DNA of 64,000 nt from Luminiphilus sp051201685 (GTDB taxonomy: Bacteria; Pseudomonadota; Gammaproteobacteria; Pseudomonadales; Halieaceae), in NCBI RefSeq assembly GCF_051201685.1, contig NZ_CP179213.1:3410001-3474000 (forward strand), in the 5' to 3' direction. The notes below the pieces were generated by a model that was not told where the DNA came from, did no database searches, and saw nothing but the letters and a program-made list of their open reading frames with translations. Made by a program: the position numbers and the translations under genes. Of this stretch, positions 24,694 to 33,173 are shown in pieces; the first letter of the stretch is position 1, and the number at the start of each line of letters is the position of its first letter.

Positions 24694-27564
24694 TTATAGA
24701 CGGAAAGTCACCTGAGCAAACAAGTACTGACCGAGGGTGTCGTAGAAACCCGCTGTCGCGTTTGCGTTAGAAGACAGTGAACCACCTACCAGTGGTGGCT
24801 CTTCGTCTAAGACGTTGTTGATACCGACCAAGATCTCCGAATCACCCAAGAAGCGGATGGTTGCGTTCAGATCGAGGTAGTTCTCACCACCGTCGCTCTC
24901 GTCCTGTGCGATAGTGTCGATACCTTCACTACGACCGTTGGTCAAACCACCGTCATAGTCAACACCACCAAAGTGACGCCATCGGATGCTGGCTGCCCAG
25001 AAACCATTGCTGTCATAAGACGCAGTAGCTGTGTGACGCCACTCAGGGGATGGGTAACAACGGCTGCTGATCAAGCCAACACAGTCGTAAGTATCAGCAC
25101 CGGGAATCTCAACTTCCTTGGTCAGCATGTAAGTACCGATCAAGCTTAAGTTGAATGATCCACCCAGAGCATCAATGCCCCAAGCACCAGCTACGTCAAC
25201 GCCTTCCCAGGTGTTCTTACCGCCGTTCAAGCTAGCGTTGAGAACTGATCCTGTCTCACCCTGCCAAAGTGAACCGTTTCCAGCACGAGTAATCGCGTCA
25301 CAGAACAGTCCGTTTTCAGCACACTGGCGAACGATGTTCTCGGCACCGATGCTTGTTACGGTGTCCTCAATCTCGATACTCCAGTAGTCGGCAGAAATTG
25401 TCAGGTTATCAGTAGGCGTCAGTACCACACCGATCGTGATGGTGTCGGCTTCCTCAGCGTCCAGTCCTGGGTTACCACCCGTGATCTGGTTGTATTGGTC
25501 AGCAGGGCTCAAAGCAATCTTGCCGTACTGAGCCGCTGAAACACCCGTGTTAGCACACTGTGCTTGCGAGTACTCAGGTGCTTCACCGTTAGCAATGATG
25601 CCGCCACAGGGGTCAACACCAGCCCACAGGCCTAAGTTCTGCTGAGAGTACAGCTCTGACACGTTAGGTGCTCGAACCGCGCGGTTGTAGCCCATGCGAA
25701 CACGGAGCAAATCGATAGGCTGCCAATCGGCACCAATTCGGTAAGTATCCTGACCGCCTACAGTGCTGTAATCCGAGTAACGATAAGCCAGGTCAAGAAC
25801 CAAGCTATCAAGTACTGGGACACTCGCCTCACCGAAGAATTCAGAAACGTTGTAGCCGCCTCTCAGTGAAGGTGTTGGACCACCTTGACCTAACAACTGA
25901 CCTTCTTCAAAAACGGTATCAGCGATACGCTCGAACTTCTCTCCGCGCCACTCATAACCAACAACCACTTTAATGGGGTTGCTTGTCGTGGGCAGTGAGA
26001 ACAAGTCGCCTGTCACGTAGCCGTTAATAACTTCTGTTGACGTTGTACCGTTCAATACGCCAACACCCGTCAGGCCAGCAGCCTGCTCAGGGGTAACGCC
26101 TTGATAAGTGAAAACGTCCCACAAGATATCAGCAGTGTCGGGATCAATGTTCTTGGTGATCTTAGGTGCGAAGAAGTCATTAACGTAAGTCGCAGTAGAT
26201 CGTGTTTGAGCATAAAGATAGCTGACGTCATATGACCATGTGTCATTGATGTCACCCTTCATACCCGTAACCATACGGAACGAGTCGTGAGTTGTGTTGC
26301 TTGAGCGTGGACCGCCCTCTACGTTTCGCTTACCAACGTAAACACCAAACTCGTCATAGCCTGGACCGTACAGATCGACCAGCGCATCTTGGAAAGGTGC
26401 GGGGAAGTCATCAAGGTCAAGAATGTAGGCTTCAACGAAGAAACTACCTGACTCAGCAATCTGAGCACGTGACTCGTTGCTAGCGTACATAGTTTCGAAG
26501 TACGGCGTGAAGTGATCGTTCAGCTTGTACTCAGCAAAAGCGCCAATTGACCACTGCTCGATAGGACGCAGAAAGTGGTTGATCGGTGCATAGTTGTAAC
26601 GGTTAGTACCGTCCCATGGTGTCAAGCCACCTGAAGAGTTGATGTTGCCGAAGAACTCTTGATCGTAGTCATAGTTACGACCATTAGTACCTGCAGGGCC
26701 CTGTCCACCAACAACGGTAGGTGCCAAGAAGTAGTTTGGAATGATCGCGTTAGCTGAACCACCTACGCCTGTAGCAGATCCTGTCAAAGCACCTGAAGAG
26801 TAGTCACGTGATTCTTGACGAAGTTCTTTCTGCTCACGCCAAGTACCGTAGACAGTTGCGTTACCTTTGCCGTCAGCAAAGTCGCTACCCATGATGAAGT
26901 CGATTTGGTAGTTCTCACCGTCGGGGCCTTCAGTGCCTGATGGGTAGTCAAAGTTACGAGCATCCAACAGTGGCTGTATGTAGCCATTGTCATTGTCGTG
27001 TCGGTAACCTGACCAACCGCCGCGGATTTCAATGCCATCCATCTTACGGGTGACGAAGTTCACAACACCAGCAACCGCGTCTGCGCCGTAGGTTGCAGAT
27101 GCACCACCGGTCAGTACGTCAACGCGGTCAAGGGCGATAGTTGGAATTTGGCCCACGTCAGGCGCCTGCGAGTAGATACCACCCGCCTGCATGCGACGAC
27201 CGTTAACCAGTACCAGCGTGCGGTTCGTACCCAGACCGCGCAGGTCGACTGTAGCCGTACCTGTTGATCCGTTTGAAATGTTGGCGTTTTGGCTAGTTTC
27301 GATCGAAGGCAAGCTGTTAAGTACTTGCTCGATGTTCACAAAACCCAAGTTCTTGATGTTTTCAGCGTTAACAACGGTTACTGGGCTAGTAGCACCAAAC
27401 CCGTCTTCTGTCTTAATACGCGTACCGGTAACAACTACCTCTTCTACGGTTTCGTCTACAGCATCAATATCTTCGTCTTGTCCGAATGCCAGACCGCTGG
27501 TCAGCGTGGTTGCCAAGGCCGCGGTAACGGCAAGGCTAAGCTGTCGCTTATGCAGTGACTTCAT
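24694..27564 (-). CDS. TonB-dependent outer-membrane receptor
   Basis: 956 residues. Signal peptide 1-28 (ending GLAFG-Q), TonB box region EEVVVTGTRI near 41-50, plug domain with NIEQVLNSLPSIETSQNANI and VDLRGLGTNRTLVLVNGRRM, then a long 22-strand-type barrel ending in LFAQVTFRL with the usual C-terminal aromatic region. Transports a large or scarce solute using ExbB/ExbD/TonB energy. The sequence resembles the large 'plug-and-NGRRM' receptors of marine Alteromonadales/Cellvibrionales and sphingomonads, often linked to carbohydrates or peptides; substrate not assignable. Followed by a strong terminator and a sulfotransferase gene. Confidence 0.94.
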   Translation of the reverse strand: MKSLHKRQLSLAVTAALATTLTSGLAFGQDEDIDAVDETVEEVVVTGTRIKTEDGFGATSPVTVVNAENIKNLGFVNIEQVLNSLPSIETSQNANISNGSTGTATVDLRGLGTNRTLVLVNGRRMQAGGIYSQAPDVGQIPTIALDRVDVLTGGASATYGADAVAGVVNFVTRKMDGIEIRGGWSGYRHDNDNGYIQPLLDARNFDYPSGTEGPDGENYQIDFIMGSDFADGKGNATVYGTWREQKELRQESRDYSSGALTGSATGVGGSANAIIPNYFLAPTVVGGQGPAGTNGRNYDYDQEFFGNINSSGGLTPWDGTNRYNYAPINHFLRPIEQWSIGAFAEYKLNDHFTPYFETMYASNESRAQIAESGSFFVEAYILDLDDFPAPFQDALVDLYGPGYDEFGVYVGKRNVEGGPRSSNTTHDSFRMVTGMKGDINDTWSYDVSYLYAQTRSTATYVNDFFAPKITKNIDPDTADILWDVFTYQGVTPEQAAGLTGVGVLNGTTSTEVINGYVTGDLFSLPTTSNPIKVVVGYEWRGEKFERIADTVFEEGQLLGQGGPTPSLRGGYNVSEFFGEASVPVLDSLVLDLAYRYSDYSTVGGQDTYRIGADWQPIDLLRVRMGYNRAVRAPNVSELYSQQNLGLWAGVDPCGGIIANGEAPEYSQAQCANTGVSAAQYGKIALSPADQYNQITGGNPGLDAEEADTITIGVVLTPTDNLTISADYWSIEIEDTVTSIGAENIVRQCAENGLFCDAITRAGNGSLWQGETGSVLNASLNGGKNTWEGVDVAGAWGIDALGGSFNLSLIGTYMLTKEVEIPGADTYDCVGLISSRCYPSPEWRHTATASYDSNGFWAASIRWRHFGGVDYDGGLTNGRSEGIDTIAQDESDGGENYLDLNATIRFLGDSEILVGINNVLDEEPPLVGGSLSSNANATAGFYDTLGQYLFAQVTFRL

Positions 27565-27780
27565 GGGAAAACCTCGTCTTCTAGTAATTTCTAGTGTTAG
27601 TTAAGAGCGCTCTATCCGGCTCGTATATCCGGACCGAGGGCGCAGAGTAATCAATTGTAGGGAGCAAGTGAGAGCCTTTAGAGGCTACTTTGTGCATTAT
27701 TCACGCTCATGAAGGGGAACTTACGCTTTGCAACCCATTCAACTGTGAATTTTCCGCCCTCTGGCGGTCATTTATCAGGG

Positions 27781-28356
27781 TTAGTCAATGCGTCGAACAC
27801 CCACCGAACGTCCTGTCGACAAAACTGTCATCGTCCACAGCCCAATAATGTTCTTTTTAAAGTGCACCTTATTGTCGCCCCGAGTGTGCCGATACTTACT
27901 ACTTCCAGTGCGCTGTCGCCAGACCTGACCGTTGTCGAGTGGAAATATGGATTTACCGCTCCAGCCCGCAAAGTTACCCGCGATCGTTGCGTCAAAAGGC
28001 TCGGTCAGCGCTTGCGCTCTTGCAGCCTCGAGTTCCTCAGCAGCTGCTAGTTCTTCGTTTACCCGTCGTTCAACCTCGGCCTCGATCGCTTTTTCCTGTT
28101 CAACATCAGTCAAAGTGCCTGCGCCCATGCTCTGGACACCGGCCACCGGTGTTGCGGTGTTTGATCCTGTGGGTATAAACCGGTCTCGCAGCCAATTATT
28201 GAGGAACTCTTGCTGGGCGCCCGAAAGCTCTTCCACGCCAGAGGCTTCACGCTCTGCAGATGTCATCTCTTCGGCGAGACCTTTAAAAACGTCCGATTGC
28301 GTAAAAGCCCACATTGGCAGCAGACAAATGAGACAGGCAGTCATTACACGCAGCAT
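27781..28356 (-). CDS. Exported protein of unknown function
   Basis: 191 residues. Signal peptide (MLRVMTACLICLLPMWAFTQS), a helical charged middle (about 75-115, EQEKAIEAEVERRVNEELAAAEELEAAR, coiled coil), and a compact C-terminal segment: IAGNFAGWSGKSIFPLDNGQVWRQR through NIIGLWTMTVLSTGRSVGVRRID. That C-terminal pattern (GxFxGWxGKxxFxLxNGQxW then a short basic VxVxR end) recurs in small exported proteins of many gammaproteobacteria, but no function is known to me. It lies upstream of the receptor gene with a 216-bp gap; a CCGCC-AGAG-GGCGG stem lies just past its stop. Confidence 0.75.
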   Translation of the reverse strand: MLRVMTACLICLLPMWAFTQSDVFKGLAEEMTSAEREASGVEELSGAQQEFLNNWLRDRFIPTGSNTATPVAGVQSMGAGTLTDVEQEKAIEAEVERRVNEELAAAEELEAARAQALTEPFDATIAGNFAGWSGKSIFPLDNGQVWRQRTGSSKYRHTRGDNKVHFKKNIIGLWTMTVLSTGRSVGVRRID

Positions 28357-28544
28357 TATGGTATCCCCTGTTGCGACGAAGAGTGAGAGGCCGCTCCACA
28401 GGGGCGGCTTAAACGTCAGTATATAGATGGTGAAGTTTACTTACATAACTCTATTGTTAAAGAGGGCACTGCTAGCTGACGCCCAAAGGATGACCGCAGC
28501 GCTAGGGATCATGACAGCACTTCTATTCGCCGAGGAGGTGTAAA

Positions 28545-28619
28545 CTGAGTGCCACTTACAATGAGCTCAATCGCGAAAACCACAAAGCACAAAAGGCGGG
28601 GGACGTACCCCGAAAATAG
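28545..28619 (+). CDS. Possible 24-codon leader peptide upstream of the FAD oxidoreductase
   Basis: GAGGAGG (28532-28538), the strongest ribosome site in the neighbourhood, is spaced six bases from CTG 28545, which opens a 24-codon frame reading SATYNELNRENHKAQKAGD and ending at TAG 28619. The AGAGG of the next gene overlaps this stop, and that gene's GTG follows 12 bases later, an arrangement that suits translational coupling. CTG starts are rare, so it may instead be a remnant of a longer reading or a chance ORF. Confidence 0.35.
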   Translation: MSATYNELNRENHKAQKAGDVPRK

Positions 28620-28631
28620 AGGTCAACAACC

Positions 28632-30056
28632 GTGGCAGACAAGCAGCCAGTAAACTCCAGTAGACTGCCTGAGGCTATGGGCGCCTCGCTCATCGAGCTG
28701 CTGGGACATGAGCGCTTCCTCACCGATAGCCACTCACTACAACACTACGGCCGGGATTGGACGCGATTCGTGGCGCCGGCGCCCTCCGGAGTTCTACTGC
28801 CCAATTCGATCGGCGAAATACAAGCTATCGTGCACCTTGCCCGCAAATACGGTGCAAAGCTGGTGCCCTCAGGAGGCCGAACGGGCCTAAGCGGCGGCGC
28901 CATGGCTGCGGGCGGCGAGCTGGTTTTGTCTTTGGAACGGATGAGAAAAATTTCGCCCATCAACAAAGCGGGGCGCAGCGTAACCTGCGAAGCGGGTGCC
29001 ATCACAGCGCAAATTCAGCAAGCCGCCGCCGAAGAAGGCCTTATGTATCCCGTCGATTTCGCTTCGAGTGGATCTAGTCAGATCGGGGGAAACATTGCTA
29101 CAAATGCCGGGGGCATTCAGGTTATTCGCTACGGAATGACCCGTGACTGGGTGACAGGGCTGAAGGTAGTGACCGGAACCAGTGAGTTGCTGGAACTGAA
29201 CCACGGTTTGATCAAAAACAACACGGGACTTGATTTTCGCCACCTTTTTATTGGTTCGGAGGGTATTCTAGGCGTTATTGTTGAGGCGACCCTGGCACTC
29301 ACCGACCCACCGACAAACCCTCGGGTGATGGTGCTTGGTATTCAGTCCATGCCAGCGCTGATGGAAGTCCTCGCCAAGTGCCAAACCAGACTTTCAGTGC
29401 TTGCCTTTGAATTTTTCTCTGATCTCGCTCTGGAAAAAGTGACTGCTGCGCATTCAATACAACCTCCCTTCCAAGAGCGCTTTCCTTATTACGCACTAGT
29501 GGAGTTTGAGAGCATTTCCACGGCGGCGGAAACACAGGCCCTTGAATTGGTTGAAGCTTGCATGGCTGCAGGGTGGGTAGAGGACGCCGTACTAAGTCAG
29601 AATGAAAGTCAGCGCCGCAGCCTTTGGCGCCTGCGAGAAGACATCTCCGAGACCATTGCCCAGTGGACACCCTATAAAAACGATATATCCACGACGGTGC
29701 AGCAAGCACCTGAGCTCTTGAGCAGCGTTGACGCGCTGGTTGCCCAACATTACACCGATTTGGACGTCGTTTGGTACGGCCATATTGGGGACGGCAATCT
29801 GCACCTGAATATCCTCAAGCCCGACGGGGTATCCGTGGGTGCTTTTGAGGAACGATGTAAGGCGGTTAGCGCCCATCTGTTCACCGCAGTGCAGAACCTT
29901 GGAGGCTCCATCTCGGCGGAACATGGGGTCGGGCTGCTGAAAAAGGAATTCTTACATTTCAGTCGTGATGAGGCTGAAATCTCTCTGATGCGCGGTATTA
30001 AAGCTCAGTTCGACCCCGACGGAATTTTCAATCCAGGTAAGGTCTTCGACGCATAA
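28632..30056 (+). CDS. FAD-binding oxidoreductase, probable D-2-hydroxyglutarate dehydrogenase
   Basis: 474 residues of the GlcD/D-lactate-dehydrogenase type. PCMH FAD domain with PSGGRTGLSGGA (about 78-90) and GSSQIGGNIATNAGG; C-terminal cap domain with YGHIGDGNLHLNI (zinc-site region) and SAEHGVGLLKK; ending GIFNPGKVF. In Pseudomonas the D2HG dehydrogenase of this type oxidises D-2-hydroxyglutarate made by SerA, close to rpiA/ilvA. D-lactate dehydrogenase is the alternative. GTG start at 28632 with AGAGG eight bases before. Confidence 0.82.
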   Translation: MADKQPVNSSRLPEAMGASLIELLGHERFLTDSHSLQHYGRDWTRFVAPAPSGVLLPNSIGEIQAIVHLARKYGAKLVPSGGRTGLSGGAMAAGGELVLSLERMRKISPINKAGRSVTCEAGAITAQIQQAAAEEGLMYPVDFASSGSSQIGGNIATNAGGIQVIRYGMTRDWVTGLKVVTGTSELLELNHGLIKNNTGLDFRHLFIGSEGILGVIVEATLALTDPPTNPRVMVLGIQSMPALMEVLAKCQTRLSVLAFEFFSDLALEKVTAAHSIQPPFQERFPYYALVEFESISTAAETQALELVEACMAAGWVEDAVLSQNESQRRSLWRLREDISETIAQWTPYKNDISTTVQQAPELLSSVDALVAQHYTDLDVVWYGHIGDGNLHLNILKPDGVSVGAFEERCKAVSAHLFTAVQNLGGSISAEHGVGLLKKEFLHFSRDEAEISLMRGIKAQFDPDGIFNPGKVFDA

Positions 30057-30063
30057 CCCAGAG

Positions 30064-30111
30064 CGCTTCTTTATCCCAAAGAGCATCCCAAAAAACGCTT
30101 TTTTATCCCAA
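30064..30111. repeat. Short direct repeat between D2HGDH and rpiA
   Basis: CGCTTCTTTATCCCAA (30064-30079) and CGCTTTTTTATCCCAA (30096-30111) differ at one base and are 32 bases apart, in the 143-bp convergent gap. Between them lies another ATCCCAAA. No GC-rich hairpin is present. Purpose unknown. Confidence 0.5.
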
Positions 30112-30199
30112 GTTGTGGGCGCTGACCATGCCGCTGGGCAAACTGCTGTTTATGATGACTCTTTAGACACCGCCTATGGCTGCTTGCAAGAGCAAGGGG

Positions 30200-30880
30200 T
30201 CAGCCGGCCACCAGAGTCTCTACACCTTGGGGGGTGCCCAGCATCAGTACATCCGCGGGCCGTCGCGCAAAAAGGCCACTGCAAACCACCCCGGTAATGT
30301 GGTCAATGGCCGCTTCAGTCTCCAATGCGCGGTCAATGGAAAGTCCGTGAACATCGAGAATCACATTGCCGTTATCTGTTACCAGGCCATCGCGCCAAAT
30401 AGGCTGCCCGCCTAGCTTGACCAACTCACGGGCTACAAAACTTCTAGCCATAGGAATGACCTCCACCGGCAGTGGAAAGGCCCCCAGCGTAGCAACCTTT
30501 TTTGACGCATCTGCAATACATAAAAAACGCTTCGCAGCAGCAGCCACAATTTTTTCACGGGTCAGAGCGGCACCTCCCCCTTTTATAAGCTGCAGCTGCT
30601 GGTTGGCTTCATCAGCGCCATCAACATAGGCATCTAACTCGCCTACGCTATTGAGATCTCCCACTGGAATTTGCAACTCCTCAAGTAGGGCTTCAGAGCG
30701 CTGTGAACTCGATACGGTGATATCGATGCGCCCTTTAATACTGGGCAACAGCCTGATGAAGCATTCGGCTGTGCTTCCAGTGCCAATCCCTAATACCACA
30801 CTGTCACTGGGTAGGGCCTTGACCCATTCGAGCGCCGCCAACGCGACGGCTTCTTTCATCCCTTGCTGATCCACTCCCAT
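30200..30880 (-). CDS. rpiA: Ribose-5-phosphate isomerase A
   Basis: Interconverts ribose-5- and ribulose-5-phosphate. 226 residues, normal. VVLGIGTGSTAECFI forms the phosphate loop, YVDGADEANQQLQLIKGGGAALTREKIVA contains the catalytic region with Asp, Glu and Lys, and GVVCSGLFARRPADV is the C-terminal signature. Divergent from the methionine-cycle operon (114-bp gap), convergent with D2HGDH. Confidence 0.97.
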   Translation of the reverse strand: MGVDQQGMKEAVALAALEWVKALPSDSVVLGIGTGSTAECFIRLLPSIKGRIDITVSSSQRSEALLEELQIPVGDLNSVGELDAYVDGADEANQQLQLIKGGGAALTREKIVAAAAKRFLCIADASKKVATLGAFPLPVEVIPMARSFVARELVKLGGQPIWRDGLVTDNGNVILDVHGLSIDRALETEAAIDHITGVVCSGLFARRPADVLMLGTPQGVETLVAG

Positions 30881-30945
30881 TACCCCTCGCTGCCATGGCC
30901 TTTGGTGTTGATCTCGGATAGTGACACAGGGCGGCAGAATTTATT

Positions 30946-30965
30946 ACATCAAAATATTTTGATGT
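30946..30965. promoter_or_regulatory. Perfect 20-bp palindromic operator before the ArsR-methyltransferase/metK operon
   Basis: ACATCAAAATATTTTGATGT reads identically on both strands. It covers the predicted -35 of the regulator's promoter, ideal for repression. ArsR/SahR-type dimers bind such AT-rich palindromes; autoregulation by the adjacent gene is the natural inference. It also lies 66 bases before rpiA and could affect that gene. Confidence 0.8.
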
Positions 30966-30988
30966 TTGACCGATTGCAGTGCTAGACT
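30959..30988 (+). promoter_or_regulatory. Promoter of the SAM-cycle operon, extended -10
   Basis: TTGATG (30959-30964), 18-base spacer, then TGC-TAGACT with an extended -10 (TAGACT 30983-30988). The expected transcription start, about seven bases further on, is the ATG at 30995, which has no ribosome site. The mRNA may therefore be leaderless. Confidence 0.55.
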
Positions 30989-30994
30989 CCGCGA

Positions 30995-31978
30995 ATGTCT
31001 CCAAAATCGAACATTGTCCCGCTGGCCTCCCGGCCTAGCGAGGTGCCCCTGACAACGCTATTCAAGGCGCTGGGGGATGAATTGCGCATAAACATTCTGC
31101 GTATTCTTAAAGAAGGTTCGCTCAACGTCACAGAGTTGTGTCACATCTTCGAACTGGGTCAGAGCGCGCTGAGCCATCACCTGAAAGTGATGGTAAAAGC
31201 CAATTTACTGACCAGCCGCCGCGAAGGCACCGTCACCTTCTACCGTCGGCAGCTAGCTGAGGGTCATAACGCCACCCTTATAGATGAGGCTCTTCGCCAC
31301 ATTGATGAAACGCCACTTTCGCGGGGGCTCAGCGCTGGCATAGCCGGGGTCCAGAAACTACGCGAGCAAAACTCGTTGGCATTTTTTCAAGAAAACAGCC
31401 ACCGGTTCCGCGAGCAGCAAGAGTTAATTGCCTCCTGGGAGGATTACCGGCAGGCCACATTGCATTTACTCGACCGACAGACAACGCAACCGCTGCAGTC
31501 CGTACTCGAACTGGGTCCCGGAGATGGCAGCCTGTTAGCTGATTTGTCTGAGAAAGCGGAGGCTGTTCTGGCACTGGATAATTCCGCCGCAATGCTAGAG
31601 CAAGCCAGAGCCAAGACGGGCGAGGCCAAAAACGTTCGCTTCACCTTGGGAGAAGCTAGCCTACTAATAGAACAGCAACAACGTTTCGATGCCGTTATCG
31701 CAAACATGGTGCTACACCACACGCTCAATCCTGAGGCCACGTTTCGAGATAGCGCCCAATTGGTGGGAGCTGGCGGAGTGTTGATCGTGAGTGAATTGTG
31801 TCCCCACGACCAAGACTGGGCACGAGAAGTTTGCGGAGATCTCTGGCTAGGCTTTGAGCCCGCGGCGTTAACCCAATGGGCCGACCAAGCCGGCCTGCAC
31901 AGCCAGGCTGAGCTGTTTATTGCTCAACGCAATGGCTTTCAAATTCAAGTCCGTTTATTTCAAAGACCAACACTCTAA
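30995..31978 (+). CDS. ArsR-family regulator fused to a SAM-dependent methyltransferase domain (SahR-like)
   Basis: 327 residues. An N-terminal winged helix of the ArsR type (about 18-92: LFKALGDELRINILRIL, GQSALSHHLKVMVKANLLTSRREG), a helical linker, and a class I methyltransferase fold with motif I LELGPGDGSLL at 171-181, an acidic strand end (LALDNSAAM) and HHTLNPEATFRDSAQLV. No ArsR metal-binding cysteine motif is seen. The likely role is sensing SAH or SAM through the methyltransferase domain and controlling metK-ahcY-metF, 16 bases downstream. The Pseudomonas homologue lies next to metK. Whether the domain still methylates anything is unknown. Confidence 0.87.
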   Translation: MSPKSNIVPLASRPSEVPLTTLFKALGDELRINILRILKEGSLNVTELCHIFELGQSALSHHLKVMVKANLLTSRREGTVTFYRRQLAEGHNATLIDEALRHIDETPLSRGLSAGIAGVQKLREQNSLAFFQENSHRFREQQELIASWEDYRQATLHLLDRQTTQPLQSVLELGPGDGSLLADLSEKAEAVLALDNSAAMLEQARAKTGEAKNVRFTLGEASLLIEQQQRFDAVIANMVLHHTLNPEATFRDSAQLVGAGGVLIVSELCPHDQDWAREVCGDLWLGFEPAALTQWADQAGLHSQAELFIAQRNGFQIQVRLFQRPTL

Positions 31979-31994
31979 AATAAGGAACTGCACG

Positions 31995-33152
31995 ATGAGT
32001 GAGTACTCACTATTTACCTCTGAATCTGTCTCGGAGGGCCACCCTGACAAAATGGCCGATCAGATCTCGGATGCCATCTTGGACGCGATTTTGACCGATG
32101 ACCAGCAAGCCCGGGTCGCCGTTGAAACGTTAGTGAAAACCGGCATGGTCGTGATTGCGGGTGAAGTCACCACCAACACCTACGTCGATTTGGAAGAGGT
32201 TGTACGCGGCGTTGTTAATGATATTGGTTACAACAGCTCTGAGGTCGGTTTCGACGGCAGCTCCTGCGCCGTTCTCAATGCGATCGGTAAGCAGTCTCAT
32301 GACATTGCCATGGGTGTTGACGAAGGCCAAGACAAAGAACAGGGCGCGGGTGATCAGGGGCTCATGTTTGGCTATGCCAGCAACGAGACAGATGTACTCA
32401 TGCCCGCCCCGATTTATTACGCACATCGGCTGGTTGAGAAGCAAGCCGAATTGCGCAAGGCAGGAACCTTGCCCTGGCTGCGACCCGATGCCAAAAGCCA
32501 GGTGACATTGGCCTATGACGAGAACGGCAAGCCAGCACGGGTCGATGCTGTCGTACTGTCAACCCAGCATGACCCAGGTATCAGCCAAGCCGATATTCAC
32601 GCCGAAATATTGGAGCATGTGATAAAGCCCGTACTTCCCGAAGCCTGGCTTCACGCCGATACTCGGTATCACATCAATCCCACCGGGCAATTCATTATCG
32701 GCGGGCCCGTGGGCGATGCCGGTTTAACCGGTCGCAAGATCATTGTGGACACCTACGGCGGTATGGCTCGTCACGGCGGCGGCGCTTTCTCTGGAAAAGA
32801 CCCCTCAAAAGTCGACCGATCAGCGGCCTATGCGGCGCGCTATGTGGCCAAAAATATCGTTGCAGCAGGACTCGCCGAACGCTGCGAAATACAAGTCTCC
32901 TATGCGATTGGCGTGGCAGAACCCACTTCAATCTCTGTTAACACCTTCGGCACTAGCGCTATTGGCGATGCCGAAATAGCCCGCCTAGTGCGGGAGCACT
33001 TCGATTTACGTCCCAAGGGGATTATCGAAATGCTTGACCTGAAGCGGCCTATTTACCGTATGACCGCCAGCTATGGCCATTTTGGCCGAAACGACGTCGA
33101 CTTCCCCTGGGAGCGTACTGATAAAGCCGACGCGCTGCGCGCCTCAGCCTGA
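31995..33152 (+). CDS. metK: S-adenosylmethionine synthetase
   Basis: Makes SAM from methionine and ATP. 385 residues from ATG 31995 with AAGGA eight bases before (the open frame begins at 31920 inside the previous gene). SESVSEGHPDKMADQISDAI, GAGDQGLMFGYA (ATP motif GAGDQG) and GGGAFSGKDPSKVDRSAAYAAR are intact. Second gene of the regulator-metK-ahcY-metF-rsmE operon. Confidence 0.98.
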   Translation: MSEYSLFTSESVSEGHPDKMADQISDAILDAILTDDQQARVAVETLVKTGMVVIAGEVTTNTYVDLEEVVRGVVNDIGYNSSEVGFDGSSCAVLNAIGKQSHDIAMGVDEGQDKEQGAGDQGLMFGYASNETDVLMPAPIYYAHRLVEKQAELRKAGTLPWLRPDAKSQVTLAYDENGKPARVDAVVLSTQHDPGISQADIHAEILEHVIKPVLPEAWLHADTRYHINPTGQFIIGGPVGDAGLTGRKIIVDTYGGMARHGGGAFSGKDPSKVDRSAAYAARYVAKNIVAAGLAERCEIQVSYAIGVAEPTSISVNTFGTSAIGDAEIARLVREHFDLRPKGIIEMLDLKRPIYRMTASYGHFGRNDVDFPWERTDKADALRASA

Positions 33153-33173
33153 ACTTACTGAAAGGAATAAACC

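Noticed and set aside
30115..30297. 60-codon plus-strand ORF in the D2HGDH-rpiA gap
   Set aside because: Largely antisense to rpiA, no ribosome site and no family resemblance.
33153..33173. SAH riboswitch before ahcY
   Set aside because: Only 21 bases lie between metK and ahcY, too short for the aptamer; they hold just the ribosome site.
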